Of a stretch of 35,948 bases of DNA, positions 1 through 9,551 are shown piece after piece. The stretch covers positions 1 through 35,948 of the forward strand of contig JACOVG010000010.1 in assembly GCA_016177405.1 (NCBI GenBank). Direction: 5' to 3'. The notes beneath the pieces are model-generated. The model had not been told where the DNA came from. It made no database searches and was given only the letters and a program-made list of their open reading frames with translations. Position 1 is the stretch's first letter, and each line of letters starts with the position of its first letter. The translations under genes and the position numbers were made by a program. Source of the DNA: Candidatus Omnitrophota bacterium. GTDB taxonomy: Bacteria > Omnitrophota > Gorgyraeia > 1-14-0-20-64-10.

Positions 1-232
1 GGGAACCATGCCCGGGCAGCCTCGGGAGGTGCGCTTCGGGACATCCCCTCGCGTGGGTTCCTCTCTCACCGGCCCAGCCCACATAGGCGTCACCCGTGGC
101 CTCATCAGGGGGTACCCCGCCCTGGGGATGGGGGAAGGGCGAGCCCTCTCCCCCAGACCAAGGGCGGGGAGTTCTGCGAGGACCCGTGGCTGGCAGTCCC
201 GCACACCGAATCGGGGGTCTTGGAGGAACCAC

Positions 233-260
233 TTGACATCGCGGGCGGATTGGGCATAAT
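233..260 (+). promoter_or_regulatory. Putative sigma70-like promoter upstream of smc (TTGACA - 16 bp - CATAAT)
   Basis: Perfect -35 TTGACA at 233-238 and CATAAT at 255-260, 31 nt before the TTG start of smc at 292. Confidence 0.6.
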
Positions 261-291
261 TTAAGTCAACTCCCCGGGAAAGACGAACGTA

Positions 292-3200
292 TTGCGCTTT
301 AAAAAACTCGAGCTTCTCGGGTTCAAGTCTTTCGCGGAACCGACCGAGCTCACCTTCGAGCCAGGCATCACCGCCGTGGTCGGTCCCAACGGCTGCGGCA
401 AGTGTCTAAGTTTCTCTTCCCAAGTCCTTACGGTCGCCGGCAAGTCCTGGAAGATCGGCGATCTTGTTGAAGTATCCCTCCGCGAGGCTTCAAATCTCGT
501 CACGCTGGATGATGGCTTCTCGACTGTTGATAACCCGCTTGGCGTTTCCGTTCTTTCCTTAAATCCCGCCACGCTCAAACTCGAGCCCCGGCCTGTGGCG
601 GCCTTCATCAAGCGGACAGCTCCGGAATTCATGCTCAAGATTCAAACCAAGAGCGGCCGAGAGGTTACGGCAACCCCTTACCACCCCCTCTTCGCTTTGA
701 AAAATGGGAAGCTCCATGCCCTTCGCGCCGACGAGCTTAAAGCAGCTGTCAAGATCGCTGTTGCTCCTGCGCTCAAGTTTGGCGGCGAAAGGGAATATTC
801 TAAGGTTGTTGAGTCAAGAAATCCCTGCCAAGCCGTTATTGAACAGGTTTCCGCTGAATTATGGATTGGTTCTCCTGTCGATTGGGACGAGATTGTCGCG
901 GTGGAGCAGGTTCCGCCGGAGGGGCCGTGGGTGTACGACCTTTCCATCGCTGAAACGCACAACTTTGTGGCCGAGAACATCGTCGTCCACAACTCCAACA
1001 TCGCCGACGCGATCAAGTGGGTGCTCGGCGAGCAGTCGGCCAGGGAGTTGCGCGGCGGCCGGATGGAAGACCTCATCTTCAACGGCTCCGACCGCCGGGA
1101 CCCCGTTGGCTACGCCGAAGTCTCCCTCACCCTAGACAACTCCAACAAAGAGCTCCCCCTGGAATACGCCGAGGTGACGATCTCCCGCCGGCTCTTTCGG
1201 ACCGGCGAGAGTGAATACCTCCTGAACAAGACCCCGGTGCGCCTGAAGGACATCCAGGAACTTTTGATGGGCACCGGCATCGGCACCTCGGCCTACTCCC
1301 TCTTCGAGCAGGGCAGGATCGAGCAGATCATCTCCGCCAAGCCCGAGGACCGCCGCGAGGTTTTTGAAGAGGCGGCCGGCATCACCAAGTACAAGTCGCA
1401 AAAACGGGAGGCGATGCGCCGCCTCGATGAGACCGAGGCGAATCTGACCCGGTTGAGCGATGTGGTGGCCGAGGTGAAAAGGCAGATCGCCTCGATGGAT
1501 CGGCAGGTCCGCCGCGCCAAGGCCTACCGGGAGCAGTTTGAGGAGCTTAAGGGGCTCGAGGTCTCGGTGGCCCTGTCCGAGGCGGCGGCGCTGGCGGCGA
1601 GCTTCAGTTCCAGGGAGGCGGAGTTGGCCGGCCTGCGCGGCGAGATGGATCAGTGGGAGACCAAGCTTGCCAGCCACGAGGGGGCGCTTCGGGAGGTGCG
1701 CTCCGGCTTGGAGCAGGCCGACGCGGAGCTCTCCAAGGCGAGGGAATCCCTTCTTCAGGTCAGCCACCAGCGCCAGACGGTCCAGGGCGGCCTCTCGGTG
1801 AACCGGGAAAGGATTCAGGAGGCCCGCGGCCGCCAGGAAAGGGTCCAGGCCGACTCGGCCTCCGTGAAGAGCCGGATGACCGAGCTGACGGCGAATCTGG
1901 AAGACCTCTCCAAGATCCTCGCCCAGTCCGACGAGGAGCGCCGCCGGAAAGAAGACGAGCTGGCCGCCTGCGAGCAAACCCTTCAAACCTGCGCCCGGGC
2001 CATCGCGGAGGCCGAAGCCGCCATCGCCAAGAGCAAAGAGCTTCTCCTGGAGGAAACCCATCAGGAGGTTCAGGTCAAGAATCAATTCTCCAAGGCAAGC
2101 CAGGAGCTGACCCGTCTGGAGACGCGGTTCACCCGGCTGACCCTGGAGTCGGGGAAGGTGGCCGGCGAGAAGACGGAGCTTCTTCAGCTCCTCAAGGATT
2201 TGGAGGAGGTTCTCTCCGGGGCCCAGCAGAATCTGGAGAAGGTGACGGCCGAGCGCCAGGGGCGCCAATCGCGTTTGGCCGAACTGGATGAAACCCTCCA
2301 GGGGATGCGCTCCGAGTCCTCGAAGATGGAGCAGGAAGTGACCCGGGTGAGTTCACAGCTGGAGATGTTGAAGGGGCTCGAGGCCAGCCACGAGGGCTAC
2401 ACGAGCGGCGTCAAGGCCCTCTTGAGCGCGCTCGCCGAGGGCCGGGTCTCGAAGGAGGGAGTCATTGGTCTTCTGCCGGAGCTGGTCCAAGTGGCGGCGC
2501 CGGATTGCGCCGCCGTGGAGGCGGCCCTGGGGCCGTGGGCCGGCGCGGTGCTTGTGGAATCGGCCCAGGCGGCCGAGCGCTGCCGCCGCCATCTGGAGGA
2601 GACCAAGGCCGGCCGCGTCCTTTTTCTGATCCGGGACCGGGTCCCTTCCGGCGGCGCGGCAAACGGAAGCTCTCCGGCGGCCCTCGCCGCCGGGGCCGAA
2701 CCCTTGATCCAGCGGGTGGGGATCACGCCGCACCTGGAGCCGCTCGTACAGCTTCTCCTGCAGGAGACTTGGCTTGTCCCGGATCGGGAGAGGGCCCTCC
2801 GCTTGGCGGAGGGAATGAACGGCGGCGGCCACGGGGTCCGGATGGTCACGCCGGAGGGGGAGCTCTTCACCGTCTTGAGCGCCCTGGTCGGTTCCGCCCC
2901 CACGCAGGAGAATCTGGTCGTCGGACGCAGGAGCCGCCTGGAATCCCTGGAGGCGGCCCTGGGTCACCATGAGAAGGCCCTGGAGGAGGTTCGAAGGCAG
3001 GTCGGGCGCGTGCAGGAAGAGCGCCTCATCGAAACCCAGGCCATGACCGAGCTGGAAGCTCGCCTGCAGGAGGCCAGCCAAGAGGTCCAACAGGCCCAGG
3101 CCCGGCTGGCCAGCCAGGCCACGGCATTGGCCAAGCTCAACGAAGAGGAAGGGCTCTTGAAGGCCGAAGAGGATCAAGCCGAAGAGGAGCTCACGCAGGC

Positions 3201-4494
3201 CAGAGGCCAGGCCCTCCAGATGGAGCAGGCCCTCAAGGAAAAACATGAAGCGCTGGCCGGTTTGACCGAGTCGATCGAACTCTGCCGCCGGCAGATCACC
3301 GACCAGACCCGGCGGCGGGAGACCGAGTCGGTGGGGCTGGCCTCCCTGAAGGCCGAGTTGTCCTCTTTTGATTCCGTGATGGAAAGCCGCAGGGCCTCGC
3401 TCGCGGTCCTCACGGCCAGTCTCAAGGAGGCGCGGGAGCTCGAGCAGGCGCGCCGGAACGACTGGGTTGAGCTCGAGGAGGCGGTCAAGCGCTGGGAGGA
3501 GGAGTGCCGCCAGCGGGAGGCCCAATCCCACCAGCTCTCCGGCGAGGAATCCCGCGTCGAGACCCAGGTGCAGGAGGCCCAGGCCCGCCGGGCCCAGGCG
3601 CTCCACCGGGCCCAGGAGCGGGAGGCCGAGTTCCAATCGCTGGCGCGCAACCTGGAGCAGATCCGCTCCAGGCTTCACGCCAAGGAGATGGAGCAGGCCC
3701 AGCTTCAGTTCTCACGCCGGCAGATCGGAGACCGCATCCAACAGCTTTATCAGGTGAATCTGGAGTCCGGCCAGGAGAACCCCCCGGCCGCCGCCCCGGA
3801 GGATGGGCCCAGGCGCAGGGAGAGGATCGAGGAGCTCAAGGAGAAGCTTCAGAGGATGGGGCCGGTCAACCTGGGCTCGATCGACGAGGAAAGGGAGCTG
3901 ACGACCCGCCACGAGTTCCTCCTGACCCAGCAGGCGGACCTGGAGAAGGCGCGGGAGGATGTGAAAGAGGCGATCACCAAGATCAACCGGACGACCCGGG
4001 CGATGTTCCGGGAAACCTTCCAGGCGATCCAGAAGGAATTTCAGGCGACGTTCAAACAGCTCTTTGGGGGCGGCGAGGCGAGGCTCATCCTGATGGATGA
4101 GGAGGATGTCCTGGAAAGCGGCATCGAGATCATCGCCCGCCCGCCGGGCAAACCGGTGCAGGCGATTTCCTTGCTCTCCGGCGGCGAGAAGGCCCTCACG
4201 ACGATCGCGCTCCTGTTCGCCATCTTCCGGATCAAGCCGTCTCCCTTCTGCCTCCTGGACGAGATAGACGCGCCGCTGGATGAGACCAACATCGGCCGCT
4301 TCACCGGGGCGCTTCGGGAGTTCCTGAAGGATTCGCAGTTCATCATCATCACGCACAACAAGAAGACGATGACCATGTCCGACATCATGTACGGCATCAC
4401 GATGGAGGAGTCGGGCGTCTCCAAGATCGTGTCGGTCAAGCTCCGGGAGACCGCCGCAAGTCCCAAAGCGCCCACCCCGCCGCCAGCCCCATAA
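292..4494 (+). CDS. smc: Chromosome segregation ATPase SMC, interrupted by an intein
   Basis: N-terminal MRFKKLELLGFKSFAEPTELTFEPGITAVVGPNGCGK, then after the insert SNIADAIKWVLGEQSARELRGG; long coiled coil; C-terminal LLSGGEKALTTIALLFAIF and CLLDEIDAPLDETN. Start codon TTG. Confidence 0.97.
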   Translation: MRFKKLELLGFKSFAEPTELTFEPGITAVVGPNGCGKCLSFSSQVLTVAGKSWKIGDLVEVSLREASNLVTLDDGFSTVDNPLGVSVLSLNPATLKLEPRPVAAFIKRTAPEFMLKIQTKSGREVTATPYHPLFALKNGKLHALRADELKAAVKIAVAPALKFGGEREYSKVVESRNPCQAVIEQVSAELWIGSPVDWDEIVAVEQVPPEGPWVYDLSIAETHNFVAENIVVHNSNIADAIKWVLGEQSARELRGGRMEDLIFNGSDRRDPVGYAEVSLTLDNSNKELPLEYAEVTISRRLFRTGESEYLLNKTPVRLKDIQELLMGTGIGTSAYSLFEQGRIEQIISAKPEDRREVFEEAAGITKYKSQKREAMRRLDETEANLTRLSDVVAEVKRQIASMDRQVRRAKAYREQFEELKGLEVSVALSEAAALAASFSSREAELAGLRGEMDQWETKLASHEGALREVRSGLEQADAELSKARESLLQVSHQRQTVQGGLSVNRERIQEARGRQERVQADSASVKSRMTELTANLEDLSKILAQSDEERRRKEDELAACEQTLQTCARAIAEAEAAIAKSKELLLEETHQEVQVKNQFSKASQELTRLETRFTRLTLESGKVAGEKTELLQLLKDLEEVLSGAQQNLEKVTAERQGRQSRLAELDETLQGMRSESSKMEQEVTRVSSQLEMLKGLEASHEGYTSGVKALLSALAEGRVSKEGVIGLLPELVQVAAPDCAAVEAALGPWAGAVLVESAQAAERCRRHLEETKAGRVLFLIRDRVPSGGAANGSSPAALAAGAEPLIQRVGITPHLEPLVQLLLQETWLVPDRERALRLAEGMNGGGHGVRMVTPEGELFTVLSALVGSAPTQENLVVGRRSRLESLEAALGHHEKALEEVRRQVGRVQEERLIETQAMTELEARLQEASQEVQQAQARLASQATALAKLNEEEGLLKAEEDQAEEELTQARGQALQMEQALKEKHEALAGLTESIELCRRQITDQTRRRETESVGLASLKAELSSFDSVMESRRASLAVLTASLKEARELEQARRNDWVELEEAVKRWEEECRQREAQSHQLSGEESRVETQVQEAQARRAQALHRAQEREAEFQSLARNLEQIRSRLHAKEMEQAQLQFSRRQIGDRIQQLYQVNLESGQENPPAAAPEDGPRRRERIEELKEKLQRMGPVNLGSIDEERELTTRHEFLLTQQADLEKAREDVKEAITKINRTTRAMFRETFQAIQKEFQATFKQLFGGGEARLILMDEEDVLESGIEIIARPPGKPVQAISLLSGGEKALTTIALLFAIFRIKPSPFCLLDEIDAPLDETNIGRFTGALREFLKDSQFIIITHNKKTMTMSDIMYGITMEESGVSKIVSVKLRETAASPKAPTPPPAP
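403..993 (+). mobile_element. Mini-intein (197 aa) inside the SMC Walker A motif, between GPNGCGK and SN
   Basis: Begins CLSFSSQVLTVAG (Cys1, block A), contains GREVTATPYHPLFAL (block B TxxH), ends WVYDLSIAETHNFVAENIVVHN followed by +1 Ser (blocks F/G). No room for a LAGLIDADG endonuclease domain. Confidence 0.95.
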
Positions 4495-5938
4495 TCCCGA
4501 CCGCCAGCCACCCCGGACAAAAGGCCTTCGGAATCCGCCGGCTTCCGGCTGCCTTGGGATTCGTGAGCAGATAGGCGATCGGTGTTTCCCCCGCGGGGAT
4601 GAGGCCAAGTTTCCGCGCGATCCGGTTGAGCTCCGCGGGTTCGCTGCCGTCGGCGGGCTTGATCCAGACGATGAGGCGCGCCCGCTCGATCTCCAGGAGA
4701 GGATGAACGTCCGCCATCTCCCGCAGCATCCGGTTGGTGGTGGCGCGCCCGGTCAAGACGTTCATGAGCCCGCTCACGTAGGGAAAATTGCTGTAGATCA
4801 GCTCGTCCGGCCCCGCCAGCGCTTTCACCCGGTTGGCCAGCTCGTTCATGAGCTTGGCGTTGAAGATCGTCCGGGCGAAAGGCCGCTCCGGCGCCTTGGC
4901 CCAGCCGGCCAGCTGGGTGAAGGTGGTGTCGGCAAAGGCCCACCGGGCGGAACCCTGGGAATAAAAAAGGGTAGGTGAAGCGAGCGCCAGCCCCGCCAGA
5001 AGTCCGAAAAGGAGCCTGGCCGATTTCAGCCTCGACGCCAACGCCGCCAGCGCCAGCCCCGCCAGCAAAAGCCACGGAAAAAGCCCCTGGGCCGCGAAGA
5101 AACGGAAACGGTAGCCGGCCAGCATCGGCCCAAACCCAACCGCCAGCGCCGCCGGAAAACGCTCCATCCCCTTGGCCGTGAGCGACAGGAAGAATCCCGC
5201 CGTCCCCAGGGCCAGCGGGATGACCGGAAACTCCAGGAAGCGCTCCTCCCCGCGGGGTTGGAGCTGGAGGAGGTTGGCGTGGCCGACGCTGTGCAAAAGC
5301 CAGGGGCCGGCCAGCAGGATTCCAAGAAACAGGACCCGCAGGGAGGTCTTCCGGTAGGACGGCTCGATTCCCGCGAAGATAAGCAGCGACAAGGCCGCCA
5401 GCCACGGCAACCCCGCGTGAAGCCAGAAGGAGAAACCCAGCAGGATCCCTCCGGCAGCCCACCGCCTCTTGAAAAGAGCGAGCATGAGCCCCAGGGTGCA
5501 GACCAGAACACCGGTGGCCGGAAGGTTGTTGACCGCCGAGAGAAAAAAACTGTAAGGGGTGGCCAGAACCGCGAGGGTCAGGGCGGCCTTGGGGGGCCCG
5601 AAGATCCGCGAGAGAGCAAGCCAGGCCGCGGCCAGGAGCGCCGGCATCGCCGCCCAGGACCAAAGACGCGCCAGGAAGATCGGATCAAGCCCTAGCTGGG
5701 CCAGGGGCAGGAAGATCAGGTGGAAGCCAGGGGGATATAGGTGGGGGCGCCCTTCCGGGGCGGCCTCCCAGAAGGCGTGGAGAACCGGGCCTCCGGCGTC
5801 CCGGAACCCCTGGATGACGCTCAAGTGGTAGTAGCTGTCTAGGAAGTAAGGCAGGACCGGCCATTGGGCCGCCGTCAGGATGGCCGCGGCCCCGATGGCA
5901 AGCCACGCTGCGAGCCGGGCGGAACGGTCACCGAGCAT
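4436..5938 (-). CDS. Multi-pass membrane protein, glycosyltransferase-like
   Basis: 500-aa ORF with many hydrophobic helices and an N-terminal DSYYHL motif; convergent with smc, 59-bp tail overlap. Confidence 0.75.
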   Translation of the reverse strand: MLGDRSARLAAWLAIGAAAILTAAQWPVLPYFLDSYYHLSVIQGFRDAGGPVLHAFWEAAPEGRPHLYPPGFHLIFLPLAQLGLDPIFLARLWSWAAMPALLAAAWLALSRIFGPPKAALTLAVLATPYSFFLSAVNNLPATGVLVCTLGLMLALFKRRWAAGGILLGFSFWLHAGLPWLAALSLLIFAGIEPSYRKTSLRVLFLGILLAGPWLLHSVGHANLLQLQPRGEERFLEFPVIPLALGTAGFFLSLTAKGMERFPAALAVGFGPMLAGYRFRFFAAQGLFPWLLLAGLALAALASRLKSARLLFGLLAGLALASPTLFYSQGSARWAFADTTFTQLAGWAKAPERPFARTIFNAKLMNELANRVKALAGPDELIYSNFPYVSGLMNVLTGRATTNRMLREMADVHPLLEIERARLIVWIKPADGSEPAELNRIARKLGLIPAGETPIAYLLTNPKAAGSRRIPKAFCPGWLAVGIMGLAAGWALWDLRRSPGA

Positions 5939-5991
5939 GGGGTCATTATACTATTCGGCTCTGTGGTACAATGAACCTCTTCGTAAAGACG

Positions 5992-7428
5992 ATGGAATCC
6001 ACAATCGCAGTCTCTAAAACCACGGAAAACCTTCCCAGGAGCTCGGTCCGCCGGCTCTACGGTCCGGAGGTTCAGGCCAACAGCTTCTCGCTGGACGGCT
6101 TTCCCTCATGCCCGGAGGGCCAGGACTGGCGGACCCGGCTTCAGGAGGTGGCGCGGGAGCAGGGGCCCCTGGGGATGACGACCAACCAGACCCTCTTCAG
6201 ACAGCTTCTGGAGGCGGGCGCCCTGGACGGGCGGCTGGCGGCTTTCAAGGCGCGCGGCCGGACGATTCCGGAGATCTACCAGATTCTTTACAACGAGGCC
6301 GCCGTCGAGGCGGCCCGGATCTTTCTGCCCATCAACGCCCAATGGGCATGGGAGGGGCGCGTCTCTCAAGAGGCCTCGGCCCTGCTGACGGAGCTTACGC
6401 CCCTGGTGAAGGAGATCCGCCGGATTTCACAGTTGATGGCCGGCGTGGGGGCCTTCACCAAGATCCCCAATCTGCCGGCCGCTCCGCGAGCGATCGCCGA
6501 GGCCGTTTCCGGCGAGCCGGCGGTCCAACCCAACGTGACCCTGGTCTTCTCGGATCTGCACTACCTCCAAACCGTGGAGGGTTATCTGACCGGTCTGATC
6601 CGCCGGGCGGAGAACCTGAAGGCCCGGGGCCTTTCCGAGGAGCGGATCCGGGAAGACCTCTCCCGGATCCATTCGGTGAATTCCCTGTTTGTCAGCCGGG
6701 TGGACCGGGTGGTGGACCCGATGATCGACGAGAAGCTCAAGGCCAACCGCGACCCCGCCCTCCAAAAGAGGCTGGCTCTCCTGAAGGGGAAGGTGGCGGC
6801 GGCGCAAGCCAAAAAGATCTATGAAATCCTGGAGGCGGTCTTTCTGGGAGTTCCCTTCCAGGACCCGCGGGGTCTTTACCGGGATTCCGAGGGGCAAAAG
6901 ATGCTGGAGACGATCCGGCGGCTTGGAGAGCTCTTTCAGTCCCTTCGGCGCTATGGCGTCCATCCGCAGAGGCTCCTCATCGCCTCGAGCGGCGTGAAAA
7001 GCGACCAGCCCTACTCGAGTCTCCTTTACGTGCTCCCGTTCCTGGGGCCTTGGGCGGCCAACACCCTTCCGGAGGCCACCCTGGGCCATTTGAGCCGGTT
7101 CGTTTCGGGGCTTTCGGAGGAGGAGGCCCGGTGTCTCGCGGCGAGGAACGTGATGAAGGAGCCCCTTCCCGGAATCCCCACCGATATCCAGCCGGTCACG
7201 GAGTGGAACCGGATCCTGCTGCTTTCCCTGGAGGAGCGCCATCGGCAGGGCATTGCCGATTTGACCGCCGATCAGATCCTGTGGGAGGTGCGCGAGCACG
7301 TCCTGGCGCCGCGGGGCGCCAGCTTGCGCGCCCTGTGCGACGACCTCCGGGACAAGGGAGCGCGGGCCTTCGCCCAGGATGAGCAGGCCACCCTGAAGGC
7401 GATCGAAACCAAGCTGGCGGCGTTGTAA
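5992..7428 (+). CDS. tal: Transaldolase
   Basis: [35 protein letters not shown] and [15 protein letters not shown] are transaldolase-like; ATG 5992 preferred over 5971 because 5971 overlaps a possible -10 (TGGTACAAT). Confidence 0.8.
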   Translation: MESTIAVSKTTENLPRSSVRRLYGPEVQANSFSLDGFPSCPEGQDWRTRLQEVAREQGPLGMTTNQTLFRQLLEAGALDGRLAAFKARGRTIPEIYQILYNEAAVEAARIFLPINAQWAWEGRVSQEASALLTELTPLVKEIRRISQLMAGVGAFTKIPNLPAAPRAIAEAVSGEPAVQPNVTLVFSDLHYLQTVEGYLTGLIRRAENLKARGLSEERIREDLSRIHSVNSLFVSRVDRVVDPMIDEKLKANRDPALQKRLALLKGKVAAAQAKKIYEILEAVFLGVPFQDPRGLYRDSEGQKMLETIRRLGELFQSLRRYGVHPQRLLIASSGVKSDQPYSSLLYVLPFLGPWAANTLPEATLGHLSRFVSGLSEEEARCLAARNVMKEPLPGIPTDIQPVTEWNRILLLSLEERHRQGIADLTADQILWEVREHVLAPRGASLRALCDDLRDKGARAFAQDEQATLKAIETKLAAL

Positions 7429-7432
7429 CCCT

Positions 7433-8641
7433 ATGTTCAACACCATCGAAGAGATCCTGGAAGAGCTCGCGGCCAAGCGCCTGGTCATCGTTGTGGACGA
7501 CGAGGACCGGGAGAACGAAGGGGACCTGGTGGCGGCGGCCCAGTTTGCAACACCGGAGGCGGTCAATTTCATGGTCAGCCACGGGCGCGGGCTGATCTGC
7601 GTTCCCATGGAGGCGCCTCGCCTGGAGCTTTTGGAGCTTAAGCCGATGGTGGTGGAATCTTCCGCCCCCCTGGGGACGGCCTGGATGGTTTCGGTGGACG
7701 CCAGGAGCGGGATCACCACCGGGATCTCGGCCCACGACCGGGCCGCCACCATCTCCCGCCTGATCGATCCGAACGCCAAGGCCTCGGACCTGGTCAAGCC
7801 GGGCCACATATTTCCCCTGAAGGCCAGGAACGGCGGCGTCCTGGTGCGGGCCGGCCACACCGAGGCGGCGGTGGACCTGATGAGGCTGGCCGGACTGTAT
7901 CCGGCCGGGGTGATCTGCGAGATCATGAATCCCGACGGCACGATGGCGCGCGTTCCGGAGCTTAAGCGGTTCGCCGCCGGCCACGGATTGAAGATCTGCG
8001 CCATCTCGGATCTCATCAAATACCGCCTGCGCAAGGAGCGGTTTGTCCGGAGGGTCGTGGAGACCGCCCTGCCGACCCCTTACGGCGATTTCCAGCTGGT
8101 CCTGTACGAGTCGTCGGTGGACGGCCAGGCCCACATGGCCCTGGTGCTGGGCGACATCCGCCAGCCGCCGGTTCTGGTGCGGGTTCACTCCCAGTGCCTG
8201 ACCGGGGATGTCTTCGGCTCTTCTCGGTGCGACTGCGGCCCGCAGCTTGAATCGGCCCTCAAGCTGGTTCAGAAGGAGGGCCGGGGGGTGATCCTCTATC
8301 TCCGGCAGGAAGGGCGGGGGATCGGCCTGGCCAACAAGCTGAAGGCCTATGCCCTGCAGGACCAGGGGATGGATACCGTGGAGGCGAACCAAGCCCTGGG
8401 GTTTGACCCCGATCTTCGGGATTACGGCATCGGGGCGCAGATCCTGGCCGATCTGGGCTTGACCCAGGTGAGGCTGATGACCAACAATCCCCGCAAGGTG
8501 GTGGGCCTGGATGGGTTCGGCCTCACCATTGTGGAGCGGGTTCCCCTGGAGATGCCCCCCACCGCCGCCAACGCGAAGTATCTGAAGGCCAAGAAGGAGA
8601 AGCTGGGTCACCTCCTTCTGGAAGTTCTCGACTCCGAATAA
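7433..8641 (+). CDS. ribBA: Bifunctional 3,4-dihydroxy-2-butanone-4-phosphate synthase / GTP cyclohydrolase II
   Basis: [16 protein letters not shown] (RibB) and [35 protein letters not shown] (RibA). Confidence 0.97.
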   Translation: MFNTIEEILEELAAKRLVIVVDDEDRENEGDLVAAAQFATPEAVNFMVSHGRGLICVPMEAPRLELLELKPMVVESSAPLGTAWMVSVDARSGITTGISAHDRAATISRLIDPNAKASDLVKPGHIFPLKARNGGVLVRAGHTEAAVDLMRLAGLYPAGVICEIMNPDGTMARVPELKRFAAGHGLKICAISDLIKYRLRKERFVRRVVETALPTPYGDFQLVLYESSVDGQAHMALVLGDIRQPPVLVRVHSQCLTGDVFGSSRCDCGPQLESALKLVQKEGRGVILYLRQEGRGIGLANKLKAYALQDQGMDTVEANQALGFDPDLRDYGIGAQILADLGLTQVRLMTNNPRKVVGLDGFGLTIVERVPLEMPPTAANAKYLKAKKEKLGHLLLEVLDSE

Positions 8642-8653
8642 GCCCTCCCCCTC

Positions 8654-9100
8654 ATGCCCTCCAAGCGTGTTCGATTCTGCGTGGTGGCGAGTCTCTTCAA
8701 CCCAGGAATAGTCCGCCGTCTGGCCGACGGCGCGCGGGAGGCCTTTTACGGCCACGGCGTGAAGCGCTCCCTCGTGGATCTGGTTTGGGTCCCGGGAGCG
8801 TTCGAGCTTCCCGCGGCGGCCCTGAAGATGGCCAAGTCGGGCCGGTACCGGGCCGTGGCGGCGGTGGGCTGCATCCTGCAGGGCGAGACGCCCCAATTCA
8901 CCTTTCTCTCGCAGGCGGTCTTCTCGGGGCTGGCCCTGGCCTCGGTGGCCGGCGGCATTCCGGTGACCAGCGGGGTCATCACGGCCCGGAGCGCGCGCCA
9001 GGCCCTCGCGCGTTCCAAGAAAAGGGGCGTCAACCGCGGCAGGGAGGCGGCCGACGCCGCCTGGTGGATGGCCAACGCCGCGTGGCCCAAGGAGATTTAG
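8654..9100 (+). CDS. ribH: 6,7-dimethyl-8-ribityllumazine synthase (divergent active site)
   Basis: WVPGAFELPAAALKMAKSGRYRAVAAVGCILQGETPQF; location in rib cluster between ribBA and nusB. Confidence 0.9.
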   Translation: MPSKRVRFCVVASLFNPGIVRRLADGAREAFYGHGVKRSLVDLVWVPGAFELPAAALKMAKSGRYRAVAAVGCILQGETPQFTFLSQAVFSGLALASVAGGIPVTSGVITARSARQALARSKKRGVNRGREAADAAWWMANAAWPKEI

Positions 9101-9101
9101 G

Positions 9102-9551
9102 ATGACCGGCAGAAGATCCAGGGCGCGCGAGGCGGCCCTCAAAATCCTTTATCAATTGGACATCACCAAGGATCCCCCGGAGGAGGGGCTGGCGATCTTC
9201 TTGAAGAACCATCGGGTGCCGGTCAGCTCCCGGGCCTTTCTGGAAGCCCTGGTCCGGGGGACCGCCGGCCACCTCGCCGAAATCGACAGCCTCCTTTCGA
9301 AATACGCCACGAACTGGTCTCTGAACCGCATGGCGGTGGTGGACCGGAACATCCTCCGCCTGGCCGCCTTTGAGCTTCTCTTCGGAAACGAAACCCCCCC
9401 CAAGGTGGCCATCAACGAGGCGGTGGAGCTGGCCAAGCGGTTTGGGTCGCCGGACTCCAGCAAGTTTGTCAACGGTGTTCTCGACTCCCTCCACAAGGCG
9501 CAAAAGCCTCAACCCGAGCAGGTCCAGGGTGAACCCGCCGCCCCTTCGTAA
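9102..9551 (+). CDS. nusB: Transcription antitermination factor NusB
   Basis: RRSRAREAALKILYQLDI..., NWSLNRMAVVDRNILRLAAFELLF, PPKVAINEAVELAKRFGSPDSSKFVNGVLD. Confidence 0.95.
   Translation: MTGRRSRAREAALKILYQLDITKDPPEEGLAIFLKNHRVPVSSRAFLEALVRGTAGHLAEIDSLLSKYATNWSLNRMAVVDRNILRLAAFELLFGNETPPKVAINEAVELAKRFGSPDSSKFVNGVLDSLHKAQKPQPEQVQGEPAAPS

Noticed and set aside
8-259. 83-aa ORF upstream of smc, plus an open - strand frame across 1-260
   Set aside because: No recognisable motif; overlaps the smc promoter; GC-rich DNA gives open frames by chance. A fragment of a gene beyond the window edge cannot be excluded.
1132-2268. Long - strand ORFs antisense to smc (also 2353-3678 and others)
   Set aside because: Mirror frames of a strongly coding GC-rich gene; Leu/Gly/Arg-rich composition with no domain motif.
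4041-5663. 540-aa - strand ORF in another frame over the membrane protein
   Set aside because: The 500-aa frame 4436-5938 has coherent TM segments; this one is a shadow frame extending into smc.
7429-7432. FMN riboswitch upstream of the riboflavin cluster
   Set aside because: Looked for the conserved RFN core before ribBA, ribD and ribF; not seen. ribBA follows the transaldolase by 4 bp.
7196-9142. 648-aa - strand ORF antisense to ribBA/ribH
   Set aside because: Antisense shadow of well-identified enzymes.
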